Part shown: positions 1-11,405 of the stretch, one piece after another
Position numbering within the stretch: position 1 is the stretch's first letter
Layout: each line of letters opens with the position of its first letter
Assembly (NCBI GenBank): GCA_029990175.1
Contig: JARKIP010000010.1
Location: 44,510,001 to 44,574,000, forward strand
Direction of reading: 5' to 3'
Length of the DNA: 64,000 nt
From: Petunia secreta
Lineage: Eukaryota; Streptophyta; Magnoliopsida; Solanales; Solanaceae
The notes under the pieces: model-generated
Told to the model about the DNA's origin: nothing
Seen by the model: the letters and a program-made list of their open reading frames with translations, nothing else
Database searches by the model: none
Translations under genes and position numbers: made by a program

Positions 1-2144
1 CATATTATTACTAATCTTATTATAGTGCAAATTAAAAATGATATAAGATGAGTAACTTAATTATTGGTAAACTTGATTTTCTTTCTACTGATTAGTTGGT
101 CTTTTATACAAAAACCTCTTATATCTGGAGTTCATGTATATTTATTTACAACATCTTAATAATAAGATGTGTGTATTTGTGTGTGTGTATATTAGGGTGT
201 TTACATCCGTTTTAGTTAAAATAACCATAGAAAACAAACTATGGTATAATAAGAGTTTCAATTTTTGAATAAATAAATTTTGAAAAGGTATAGAACCATA
301 ATTAAAACTCAAAATAAATAACGTTAGAACCACTTAGGTTGCCGCCAGTTCTTGTAGCAATCTGGATGTATCTTGTGTAGTGTTCTTCATTCTTTTATTT
401 CTCCATTGCAGATTAAAAGGTTAATAATCTGAAAGCACTGCAACATGATTGGGGAGTTCATACGAGGATGAAATATTTTTGCTTCGTATGTGAAAAAAGA
501 TGTACCTCGAGCTTTTAATTGAGCTTGCATATTGTACTGTTAATAAATAGGAGTAAATAGTTGGACATCTTTTTTGAAGGACATCATTTTTTGTTAACCC
601 GAGTTTTTACTCTCTTTTTTTTTTTTTTTTTTCTTTTTTACAATGGTGCAACTGAAATTAAGGTACACATTCTGCCAGAAGTCAACCAAGATTATAGCGG
701 CAGACAAGTTTTACAGGTATTATTCAGTTTGTTAAGAAAAAATATTTAAACATATAGATTAATTGAAATTTCTTTCCCGATTAAGTTTGGTGACTGTTTT
801 ATGATTAGTAACCTTGTAATTTTGCAAAGCCAAATGCAATTTTATTTTTTACATGAGAATTAATCTCTTGATGAGTTACAATTAGGGTATATAAAGATAA
901 TCTTTTTGTTAAGGTTAGAATGTTTATACTACTAATTATAATTACAGCAGAAGAACTATTTTCTTTAATTTCGTAATAGCCAGTGATGGCCTTTAGGATG
1001 TTGCACAGAAGTGCAAATTAAGAAGTACCGCTCAGTGATGTAGATAACAGGGACTAATTATAACATGACTATTACGTATATTATGAGTATTAATTAAGAT
1101 CATGGTCAAAAAATATGGTAATTACTATGGTTAAGAACTAATAGTTGTAGTTAAAAACGGTGATATGTGTCATTTGTTTATTGTCATGATGTAAACAACC
1201 GATACTGATAAGCTTTTGCCATATAAATGTATGTGTGTGGTGTGTGTGCATATATTCACACGTCTTAATCCTAAAATACAAGCAGACAAACAGGTTAATA
1301 GCCCGGCAACATACATTATGATGGTGAGATGAATGTGTTCCAAGAACCTCTAAATAATGAGACTTTGAACATACAATCTCCGAGCAATCTAAGTCGTCTT
1401 GTCAGACATAATTGAAACGCTACAAGTAGTGCATAATCTCGGAAGACGTAACTTCGATGAAACAGTAAAAAGGCATGATAAGTTGATACTAGATAGTTAA
1501 CCTCAGCAGCAAAAGTTATCAAATGGTAAAATAAACAGGGTAGTCTGAACATCGTACTCAAAAGCAGAGATGAGATATCTTTATCAAGTGGAGTCGTCAT
1601 TGTTCACAAGACTCCTCCCTATTGTCTTTTCCTTTTCAGTTGTGTAGAAAAGTTGAATATCTCAAAAATCCTTGTTCTAGAAATTCAATCTTAATACCCA
1701 CAACCTCACCTGTTGACGAGTGGCTTTGCTTCCTCTATTGGTTTTACTTCGACAAAAACCAAGAAATGTCAAGCATCCCACTATGTGCATATGGTAGTAG
1801 TTCGTGCTGCCACTCTCTTTAAAAATTCTCTTACTTTTTCTGTATTGGCCTATTCTCTTTGTGCTTTATGATCTGTTCGGGTATCTTTTACATGGTAAAA
1901 GATGCTATCCCTTGTGCATCAATTAATCTGTAGAGCTGTGACGATCTTTTCTTTCCAGATAAGATGGAACTGCAACAATATTTCATCAAATATAGTAACA
2001 AAGATGACCAAACCAGAGAAACGAAACAAGATACAGACTGGAAATACAAACGCTAGTGGAGTACAAGATATATTACACCATTCCCTGCAGTCAGCCTACC
2101 CCAAAGATACAATTATTTAAACTACCATAGACAATATATCGCGG
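1..2144. other. Region 3' of the RTL2-like gene, no supported gene
   Basis: AT-rich sequence downstream of the minus-strand RNase III-like gene. It should hold that gene's 3' UTR and polyadenylation site, but I cannot place either. A T-run at about 607-635 followed by a short open stretch near 655-714 looks superficially like an intron end and exon on plus, but no partner exon or recognisable product was found. I see no RNA gene or clear mobile element. Confidence 0.4.
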
Positions 2145-5100
2145 CTAACTGTAGTTGGGTTCTTGCAAACCCCTTATCATCTTTGAAGCAGCAGAATTTT
2201 CTGCATCTTTTACCCGTGGCCTCTCCTCTCCCATGGCAAAAAGCAGACCTTCAGCAACTGCGACTTGCACAGAACATATAAAGCTCCTATCATGAGGGGG
2301 ACCTATCTCTTTCTCTACTCTGCACCCATCACAAAGCAAACGACAAGGAAACTACATCATGTAGTTCAAACGAGTTTACCCAAAAATAAGAAAAGCTGGT
2401 GGCATCTAATAGCGAGACTAATACTCAAAGAAAGAAATAACAAAATAAATTTAAACTTCATGTGCTATGACATGAATTGTACACATTTAGATCTGAAAAT
2501 GTGAAGAATCAATTAATTAAAAGATTAAACCTCATGCATCCAGAAGTACTTGTTAAAAGCGACATTTGTATGAGTCTGTGTTATCTTTTGCCACTACTAA
2601 AACAAATGTTGGCAATATATTCTTTCTTTTCTTTTCTTGATAACTGCGGGATCCATTGTTTTGCAACTTCGAAGCTCTATGGATAATGCCCTTCTGCGCT
2701 TAAATATCAAAGTTGATTCACTAGCTAGAACTCAAACGCGTAATGTGCACCTACCACAAATCCCCGGCTATACTACCTTTTCCGTTAAACCAAAGCCCTG
2801 CAGATACATTAGCAGTAATTCTCAATTTCTTATACATCCAACATCTATTTCTGTCATAATTCATCATTTCCTCCATTAATTCTTGCTGAGGCCCTATTCT
2901 ACGAATCATATTTCAGAAGCTACTTCAACTATAAAGGCTAAATACATAGGCAGCCCCTTAAAGTTGTCTAGTTTTTCCATTTTCCACTGAGATTGTTACC
3001 TATTGGACACTCAAACTACAGTTAACCTGTGCATATTAGCCACAAAAAGCTCACACCCAGAAAGGAAAAAAAAACAGGCGTGTGAAGCTCAAATGCAATA
3101 ATGTGGCAGTTTAACCATTGGACAGAAGCCACATCAATAAGAAAAAAAGGACCTTGCATTTACTAGTCCTTGCCTGCCAGATCCACCATCTCCCCCCCTA
3201 TCTTATATATCTCCTTCCTCACCTCCACGACCACCTTGATACCACCACCTCCGCCTTCCTACCCCCTTGGTTGTTCAAACACCAGTACATCATCGTACCA
3301 GCCACCACACAACACTGGAAACACAAAATACCTCTTCAATTGTAGTCTAAGTTTCACTCCATAGTACACTTGGTCTAAAAGCTGAAATCATCATTGCAAA
3401 GGAGTTACACCAACCAGTGGGCTCTTGAAGGGCATAATGGAGAGCTTAAAGAACCAAATTCTGTTGGCTTATCTAGAATTTTACTCCTACGCCACAGGTT
3501 ACTGTAGCTACTCTATATTAAGGAAGCGAAGCAGATAAATTTTGTTTGAAGTTGAGAGTAGTTTTCACACAAAATGGACAAATAACAGTGCAACTCATGA
3601 ATAGTGCGTAGCCTAGAGCCCGTTGGGTGAGCTTAAAAGTGGCTTATAAGCTTATAAGTCAATTAGTAAATGTTTGGTAACTCAAAAATTTATGGGCTTA
3701 TAAGCCCTTATATGCTTAAAAAAAGCCAAAAATGAGAAGTTAGGAAATCCTAACTTCTCAAAAAGTGGCTCATAAGCTGCTTAAAAGAAGCTCACCCAAA
3801 CGGGCTCTTAATAATTTATCATTACCTCACCAAAACAGCCCCTTAAGTTTGTCTAAGTTTTTCCATTTAGACACCTCCACTGAGATTGTTTCCATTGGAC
3901 ACTCAAACTACAATTTAACTGTGTCTATTAGCCAGAAAGACACTTAATCCCAGAAAAATTTACGCGTGCGAAGCTCAAATGCAATGACGTGGAAGTTTAA
4001 CCAGTGAACAGAAGCCACATCGATAAGAAAAAAAGAACCTTGCATTTAGTAATCCTTGCCTGCCAGACCCACCATCTCCACCCTATCTTACCTCTCGTCC
4101 TCACCTCCACAACCACCTTGATACCGCCACCTCCCTACCTCCTTGGCTGTTCAAACACCAGTAAACCACAACATAACACTGGAAACCCCAAATCAATTCC
4201 TCTTCAATTGTAGTCTTAGTTTCACTCCGTAGTACACTTGGTCTAAAAGCTGAAATCATCATTGCAAAGGAGTTGCACCAACCAGTGGGAACTCGAAGGG
4301 CATAATGGAGAGCCTTAAGAACTAAAGTTTGCTAGCTTATCTAGAATTTACTCATCTGCCATAGGTTACTGTAGTTACTCCCTATTACGCAGGTGAACCA
4401 GAGAACTTCTGTTTGAAACAAAAAAGGAACAAAATAACCATGTATATCGTGAATAGTGGCGTAGCTTAATAATTTATCATTATCTCACCAAAACACCGGC
4501 AAGTTAACAGTTGCCACACCTACTGTCAAAAGCACTGACATCAGTGACATGTGAGTTTTCAGACAAATAAAAAGCAGGAAAAAACTCATTGGATTTACTG
4601 ACATGAGGAAGATGAACAGTGGTCCTGTTTGAAGAGGGAAAAAAAATAATGGGAGGTGAGAGTGGTCCTGCCGAAGGGGAAATTCAGGGCGAGAGAATGG
4701 TGGGTGTGTGTATTATTGGAGAGTGTTGTCGGTGGTTGGGAATTTCCAGTGGTTTGTTCAAAACGATGGTGGAGAGGTGGTGGTTGCATAGAAAGACAAA
4801 GGAGAATGATGAAGAAACATAAATTAGTAAATGTTACTTTTTCATGCACTCAACTTACGGTGACAGTCACTTATGCCATGTCAGCATGAAGTGCTTAATA
4901 GACATATTTTGGATATACAATAGGTGCCTAATATCCCTCAGTTATGATGTGCCTTAATGAAAAAACATGACAACTTAAGGGGATGTGTATTTCATAGTTT
5001 TGCTGCTCAAGATTGAGCCAGGTTTGATTCTATGGCGACAGTTGCCCACCCAAATCCCTTCAACTGAATTGACAAAGAATTATGCAGCCACAAAAAAGAA

Positions 5101-8100
5101 AACAATAGTAGGATTCACTTTGGACCATATATTTTCCTTGTTATGCATGCTAACCTGATAATTTAACATGGTTTTGCAGCTAAGGATTCAGAGTGAAACT
5201 GCAATAAGCAAACTTTTTCTCGTATTCTCACTCAAAGAAAAGGTTTAAACCTGTAAGTTGGTTTAGGCCATCTCTTTCTTCCACATAGCTCATTCAGCTT
5301 CTGCTTAGCTCCTTCAATCTCTGAGTTTGGTTCAAGTTCAATATCCACATTGCCAGTAGTTTTATAAGCCAGCGTTTGGAGTGCAGCCTTTGCAGCATGA
5401 AGTTTAGCATTTTCTTTGTGGTCAGAAGAAGCAGAGACAATAAATTGTTCATCAACATACACACTTGCAATGGTATTCTCTCCTATTCTCTGATACTTTA
5501 TATCAACCTTTTTTCCATCCTTGTGGCAACACTCAAACAGCATGGTTACCGGTTGTTGTTCCAATACATCCAGCGTGATAATCGGCTCGAGTAGGCCTCT
5601 AAATATCTAACAAAAAAAAGAATCTAAAACATTCATAAACTCAGGAAATAGAAGAAACATAAAATTTTTAAATTTCAACTAGTAACCCCTCCCTCCCTCC
5701 CCGCCTCAACTTCAAACCTTGCTTAGTTAGGTCAAATGAACATATTTCATTGTAAACAGATCTAAACTGACATTCTAGAGACCCAAAAAGAGGAGGAGTG
5801 CAGATGCTCCAGTAAGAAGGTGCGAGAGGTTGATAGTATTGGGTCTACGGAGAAGTAGGGGTAGACCGGAGAAGAACTGGGACGAGGTTATTAGACATGA
5901 TATGGCTCACCTTCATATTACCGAGGACATGGCCCTAGATGGGAAAGTGTGGAGGTCGAAAATTAGGGTAGAAGGTTAGATAGCAGCTTGGTGATTTTTG
6001 TCATATTATTTAGGTTACTTCTATCTTATTCTATGTCAACACTTTGTTTACCATGATATTTACAGCTCGTTTTGCTCGAATATTTTTTCATGGTGTTATT
6101 TTTTTTTTTTCTTTAGCTGAGGGTCTACCGGAAACAGCCTCTCCACCTTGGGGTAAGGTCTCTGTACATCTCACCCTCCTCAGACCCCACTTGTGGGATA
6201 TCGTTGGCTATTTTGTTGTTGTTAATGTATGAAAGCATTTTTGGAGAAGTAAGATCTCAGCACTGAAACTAATAAGATTGATAACTACTCACAGAACCCA
6301 ATTTCCTCGAAATTGATTTTTTATTCAAGTGAGTTGTGAGGATAGCTTGCATAAGTTAGTAGTATTATATTTGTATGAGAAAGGGTTTTAAACAAGAACA
6401 TTATTATTAACAGTGTGCAAGCAGTGGTGTGACTTGTAAGTACACAAGATATCTCCATTGGTAACTTCCCAATAACCAATAGGCCTGCTTAATTCCTCTA
6501 AAGCTCTCAATTCCACAAAGTTACATTCTCACGGAACAAGGAAAATCCATGTGGAGCAAAAAAAAAAGGAGAGGAAGTATGATCCTGGATCCACCAATAA
6601 AGGTGAACAGCCAAAAGACAGACAACTGACCACCCAGAGACGCTTCAGATCAAAGCCACAATCCACGTATACAGCCGCTGCAACAGACTCCACAATGTCG
6701 GCCAGAACCTTTGGTGCCTTCATTGCTCCTCCATAGAACTCCGCCTGCTCCTCCTGTTGCACTGCTATTACAAATTCCTTCACCTATATCCAAATTTTAA
6801 GTCCCTCAATTTACCATTGAGCAAAAGAATTATCATAATCAATCCATGACAATCAGGCAAGAAAGCTGAATCTGATCTTCCTAGATAAATGAAAACAGAG
6901 TGTACCTGCCACACAAACTAATGCTCACCTAATATTTTCACCAAACACAATGAATCCAATGCACTACATGTTATATAAACTTTTATCGCTTATTCTCACT
7001 TCAATCCTTAATCCTTAAGGTTAAATTTTTCAGCTGGTACAAATAGCAGGATGTACCTAAGAACATTTTTAAGTCCATTGAACCCACATTTTTCATTTAG
7101 ACCATAGAGAGGAGATTTCAATGATCATATCGGGGCGTCTTCGGGGGCCTATGATGGGGTGCATGGCGATTTTGGTTTTGGAGATAGAAATAAAGGAGGA
7201 GTCGCTCTTCTGGATTTTGCTAATGCTTTCGATCTGGCTAGCTAACTTGAGTTTCCAGAAAAAAGATGAGCACCTGGTCACTTTTTGTAGTTCGTGGGCA
7301 AGGACCCAGGTTGATTTCTTCCTTTTAAGGAAGAGTGATAGGGGTGTGTGTAGGGATTGCAAGGTTATCCCGAGTGAGAACCTTGTTACCTAACATAGAC
7401 TCCTAGTTATGGAGCTTGCTATTGTGCGGCCGAGGAAGAAAAGGGTTGTGTCAGAGCGTCCTAGAATTAAATTGGGGGCCTTGTCCGTTGAGAAGATTCA
7501 AGAGTTGGGAAGGAGGCTGGTTGCTATAGATGCTTGGGAGAGTTATCGGGACGCGAGTAGTATGTGGTCTAGGACAACGGAGTGCATTAGGGGAGCCGCC
7601 ACAGAATTGTTGGGGGTTTCAAAGGGAAACTCATATAGACATAAAGGAGATTGATGGTGGAATGAAGTTGTCCAAGAGAAAGTAGAAGCCAAGAAGGTCG
7701 TGTACTTGAAGATATTCGAGAGTAGTGATGAGGAAGAAAAGAGGAAGTATAGAGAGGGATATAGGACTGCGAAGAAGGAAGCGAAGGAAGCGAAGTTAGC
7801 GGTTTCGACGGCTTAATTCACAGCGTTTGATCGCCTGTACAAAGAGTTAGGTGAAAAAGGAAGAGATCAGAAGTTGTATAGGCTCGCGAAGGCAAGAGAA
7901 AGACGGGCTAGAATTTTGGACTAAGTAAAGTGCATTAAGGACGGGGATGGTTCAATTCTAGTAGAATAGGACCATATCAGACGAAGATGGCAGATGTATT
8001 TCCATAAACTCTTGAACTCAGAGGACGACATGCATATTGTGTTGGGTGAGTTAGCTCACTCATAGAGTCGTCGAGATTTTGGGTATTGTAGGCGTATAAG

Positions 8101-10707
8101 AGCAGAGGAAGTTGAAGGGGCGATCTGAAATATGCGAGGGGAAGAGCGACTGGACCAGATGAGATTCCAGTAGAATTTTGGAAGAATGCGGGTAGAGCAG
8201 GTTTGGAGTGGCTGACCAGGTTGTTCAATGTCATCCTTAAAACAGGCAAAATGCCTGAAGAATGGAGATGGAGTTGCATGGAACCTTTGTATAAGAACAA
8301 GGGTGATGATATTCAAAATTGCAACAACTATAGAGGCATCAAACTGCTCAGCCACACTATGAAAGTTTGGGAGAGGGTGGTAGAGAAGAGGGTGAGGAGG
8401 ATTGTGACTATTTTCGAGAATCAATTCAGATTTATGCCTGGGAGATCAACTACAGAAGTCATCCATCTGTTGAGGAGGTTGGTTGAGCAGTATAGGGACA
8501 AAAAGAGGGATCTTCATATGGTGTTCATTGACCTAGAAAAAATTTATGACAAGGTCCCAAGGGAGGTTTTATGGAGATGCTTAGAATCTAAAGGTGTTCC
8601 GGTGGCGTACATCAAGGTGATTAAGGACATGTACGAAGGAGCCAAGACCCGAGTGCATACTAAGGAGGAGATACGGAGCATTTCCCAGTTGAGATGGGGA
8701 TACATCAAGGGCCAGCGCTTAACCATTTTTATTTGCGCTTGAAATGGATTAATTGACTCGGAGTATTCAAAGAGAGGTGTCGTGGTGTATGTTATTTGCT
8801 GATGATATAGTTTTGATGGATAAGACACGCGGCGGTGTCAATGAGATGCTGGAGGAGTGGAGACAGTCATTAGAGTCTAAAAGCTTCAGGCTAAGCAAGT
8901 CGAAGACAGAATATATGATATGCAAATTTAGCGATGCATCGGATGAGTCGCACATGGAGGTCATTCCCAAGAAAGAGAGCTTCAAATATCTTGGCTCAAT
9001 CCTCCAAGCTAATGGAGAAATTGATGATGATGTCACACACTGTATAGGAGTAGGTTGGATGAAGTGGAGACTCGTTTCTGGTGTACGATGTGACAAGATG
9101 GTGCCTCCTACCCTCAAAGGCAAGTTTTATAGAGCGGTCGTTAGACCAGCTATGTTGTAGGGAGCAGAGTGTTGGCCAGTGAAGAACTTACACATTCAGA
9201 AGATGAGTGTGGCAGAAATGAGAATGCTTAGATAGATGTGGGGCACACTAGGATGGATAAGATTCGGAATAAAGTCATTCAGGACAAGGTGGGCGTGGCC
9301 TCGGTGGCAGACAAGATGCGGGAAGCAAGGTTGTGATGGTTCGGTCACGTGAAAAGAAGGAGCGCAGACGCCTCAGTAAGGAGGTGTGAGAGGTTGGCAG
9401 TGTTGGGTCTATAGAGAGGTAGAGGTAGGCCGAAGAAGAATTGGGCGAGGTGCTTAGACAGGACATGGCCCAGATCCAGATCACAGAGGACATGACCTTA
9501 GATAGGAAAGATAGGAAAGCGTGGAAGTCGAGGATTAAGGTAGAAGGTTAAGATAGTAGTCGAGTGTCGTGTCTCTTATTAGCAATTATATCATAATATG
9601 CTATTCAAACTAGTTATGTCTTAGTCTACGTATTTTTATCGACTGTTATTATCTGTGTTCTTTTTTTATATGCGGTAGTTTTATCACTCTTTTTAGCATG
9701 ATATTTCCCCCTTGTTTTCAAACGTGTTTTCTAAATATTTTCTCTAGCCGAGGGTCTATCGGAAACAGCCTCTCCACCTTTCCTTTGGGGGTAAGGTCTG
9801 CGTACATTTCACCCTCCTCAGAACTCACTTGTGAGACTATACTGAGTATGTTGACCTTGTCTGTGCAAAAAAGCCCAAATGTTGTTCAAAGATCAAATCT
9901 TGAACCCACGTTTCCAAAGAACTCAGAGCTTTTAATCCACAAAGAATTAAGTCTTTCCTTCCAGAGTGGAACTTGCAAGTGCAAATCCCAATTAATCGGG
10001 CCCTATAACATGTACAAGTAACCGAGTTGGAACTTCCTGCCCCATTCCAGATTAGTAGGGCTCTAAAGCGTGTACCAGACACCTGGTGGGTAACCCAACA
10101 AAAAAATAAATAAAGATTAAGTCTTTAAGTGGGACTTTCCTGCAGTCCCGATTAGTAGGCAACCAGACACCGGGAGGAAACCCAAAAAATAAATATAAAG
10201 ATTAAATCTTTAGCTCAATGTGGGACTTCTCGCATCAATCCCAATTAGTAGGGCGACACCTGGCTGAAAACCCCCAAAAATAAAAAAAGATATAGATCAA
10301 ATTTTGAATAAATATTATACCTTTTCATCAAGGGAAGTGGCATTGTGGCGGACATAGTTATATAACCGGTGACGAACAGCAACTCTAGCAAGTTTTTCAG
10401 TACTAATATTAGCAGCACGAAGGAGAGAGAGTTGACCAGGGTCAAGTTCTGGATAAGTCAAGAAAACAAAATTGGAAATAGCTAAACCAAGTGCAGCATC
10501 ACCAATGAACTCAAGCCTTTGATAAGAAACAGAATCAGTACAAGAAGAATGAGTCAAGGCTTCTTCAAGTAATGTGATATTGTTGAATTTATAATTCAAC
10601 ATTCTTTCCACTATTGCAATAGATGTAGCCATATCTGTTATTTCTTCATCTTCGTAATCATTGCCTATTGTTAAATTATTTTTTACTGTCCATATAGTTT
10701 CTTGCAT
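2145..10707 (-). CDS. RTL2: Ribonuclease III-like protein (RTL2-type), four exons
   Basis: Predicted to cleave or bind double-stranded RNA; plant RTL2-type proteins act in rRNA and small-RNA precursor processing. Exons (minus): 10707-10321, 6783-6634, 5606-5251, 2319-2145; 1068 bp, 355 aa. Each intron has GT donor and AG acceptor: AAG/GTATAA..ATAG/GTGAAG, CTCTGG/GTGGTC..TTAG/ATATTT, TACAG/GTTTAA..TGCAG/AGTAGA. Reading frame is kept throughout. The RNase III domain spans about residues 30-180: signature YQRLEFIGDAALGLAIS at 62-78 (E66, D70) and LADIVE with D158 and E161, so the four metal-binding acids are present; Q63 replaces the bacterial E38, as in Dicer. dsRBD1 is about residues 197-259, dsRBD2 about 279-350, the latter split by intron 3. 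Length is close to Arabidopsis RTL2 (about 390 aa). ATG 10707 was chosen as first in-frame Met of the open exon. All three introns contain mobile DNA. The paralogue name (RTL2 versus another RTL) is inference. Confidence 0.9.
2951..4496. repeat. Tandem direct duplication, about 0.66-0.69 kb unit
   Basis: Copy A runs 2951-3836 (interrupted by a 192-bp MITE) and copy B 3837-4496. Both begin AGCCCCTTAA, share the CT-rich block CCTGCCAGA-CCACCATCTCC, the stretch GGTCTAAAAGCTGAAATCAT, and end with TTAATAATTTATCATTA followed by CTCACCAAAAC. Copies are well diverged with many small indels, so the duplication is old. Copy B keeps the empty site of the MITE found in copy A. Confidence 0.85.
3616..3807. 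mobile_element. Tourist-like MITE (PIF/Harbinger type)
   Basis: 192-bp element with near-perfect terminal inverted repeats GAGCCCGTT(T)GGGTGAGCTT at both ends, no coding capacity, and flanked by CTA on the left and TTA on the right. The paralogous copy at about 4465-4470 has a single GCTTAATAA at the same place, which is the empty site, so the 3-bp duplication was TTA with one later change. A TTA duplication plus these TIRs points to the PIF/Harbinger superfamily. Confidence 0.85.
5787..6229 (+). mobile_element. RTE non-LTR retroposon, 3' fragment in intron 2
   Basis: The last part of a plant RTE ORF (encoding RRSADAPVRRCERL-like residues) ends with a stop near 5976. It is followed by the 3' tail GAGGGTCTACCGGAAACAGCC...CACCCTCCTCAGACCCC and a TTG-rich end TTGTTGTTGTT near 6215-6225. 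It is 5'-truncated, as usual for target-primed retroposition, and is antisense to the host gene. The same tail ends the longer copy in intron 1. Confidence 0.85.
7100..9845 (+). mobile_element. RTE non-LTR retrotransposon, 5'-truncated pseudogene in intron 1
   Basis: Plus strand, antisense to the host gene. It starts inside the endonuclease domain (GGAGATTTCAATGATCATATCGG encodes GDFNDHIG) at about 7105. The reverse transcriptase follows: 8203-8742 encodes PLYKNKGDDIQNCNNYRGIKLL, a GRSTTE motif and FIDLEKIYDKVPREVLWR; 8753-9160 encodes MLFADDIVLMD (the FADD catalytic motif) and YLGSI. Stops and frameshifts break it at several points, for example near 8740 and 9160. The 3' tail at 9745-9840 matches the tail at about 6120-6200. 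No target duplication was recognised. The element is dead, but its RT is among the better preserved coding pieces here. Confidence 0.9.
9925..10300. repeat. Imperfect tandem repeat beside the exon 1 donor
   Basis: About four diverged copies of an 85-90 bp unit. Each has a version of TGGGACTT..CC, then CC(A/G)ATTAGTAGG, then CCAGACACC(G/T)GG..GGAAACCC, followed by A-rich sequence and GATTAA(G/A)TCTTT. The array ends about 20 bases from the splice donor of RTL2 exon 1 at 10320. No coding capacity. Confidence 0.75.
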
Positions 10708-10848
10708 ATTCGATCAGGTTTTCTTTTTCTTTTTCTTTTTTTGGAAGGAAATACAGTGATTGAAGAGTGAAATTGAAGACTTAAGAGGAGAAAGGGAAAA
10801 TTGAGTGAGGAGTTTAGAAAGAGAGAAGATGCTAGTTGAAGATGGGAG

Positions 10849-10856
10849 TATTTATG
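10849..10856 (-). promoter_or_regulatory. Possible TATA box of the RTL2-like gene
   Basis: CATAAATA on minus, about 140 bases upstream of the ATG at 10707. The stretch between it and the ATG is purine/pyrimidine biased, as plant 5' UTRs often are. Position is reasonable but no transcription start can be seen. Confidence 0.35.
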
Positions 10857-11396
10857 CTACTGTGTACAGTGTCACTACTTCCAAGAAAAGGAGTTCCAAA
10901 CTGAAACTGGGGTTAGTGTAGACCAATGTTTTGGTATTAGATTTTATTTATTATTTATGGGAATGATGATGTAGCATTACTGAAAATATAAATTCAAAAA
11001 CTATAGTACGTACTTTTAAATCTGATACCCATAAATTTCGTGTTCAGAGAATATTGTACTTGTGTACTAACTGATGCCTCTTCTAAATTTGTATATATGA
11101 TCTATTGTACTTCAATTTTATATGTAAAATATCTTTTGGTGAATGGTTTTCAAAATAGGTATTTTGTATTTCAAAGTAATTTCTAATCATTATTTTTGAA
11201 TTTTGTTCCATTAGCCTCTAAATTTTTATGAATATAATTTATGGTTTTCAAAATACCAAAGTAATTTCTAATTATTATTTTTGAATTTTGTTCCATTAGC
11301 CTCTAAATTACTACTATTATAGTGTTACTAGTGTAAAACGTCCTGCTTCGTGAAAGGCCATATCACCAGAACAAAATGGCCCTTTTGAATAGCTTG
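10857..11396. other. Upstream region of the RTL2-like gene
   Basis: AT-rich, no gene. It holds a local direct repeat: GGTTTTCAAAATA...TTCCATTAGCCTCTAAATT at about 11144-11229 and again at 11241-11307. The part just before the MITE at 11406 (TGGCCCTTTTGAATAGCTTGTCAA) resembles sequence at 21165-21195, so a diverged dispersed repeat surrounds that MITE. Confidence 0.5.
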
Positions 11397-11405
11397 TCAA
11401 CAATA

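Larger units (their letters stand above)
2937..4996. mobile_element. Mutator-type TIR element in intron 3, internally duplicated
   Basis: The left end (GGCTAAATACATAGGCAGCC...) and the inverse of the right end near 4996 (AAATACACATCCCCTTAAG...) share a terminal inverted repeat that includes CCCCTTAA-GTTGTC. The same TIR family bounds the elements at 13467-20452 and 44373-45550, where target duplications are visible. Here no duplication was found, so the exact ends are approximate. The interior has no transposase and carries a tandem duplication and a nested MITE. It lies wholly within intron 3 of the RNase III-like gene. Confidence 0.6.

Noticed and set aside
561..749. Open plus frame ending in a short stretch that looks like an exon (VHILPEVNQDYSGRQVLQ) with GT after it
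   Set aside because: No partner exon, no recognised family, and the upstream part is a T-run translation. Chance is as likely as a gene remnant.
4619..4889. Overlapping frames on both strands in intron 3
   Set aside because: They lie in the TIR element, are short, overlap each other, and show no domain.
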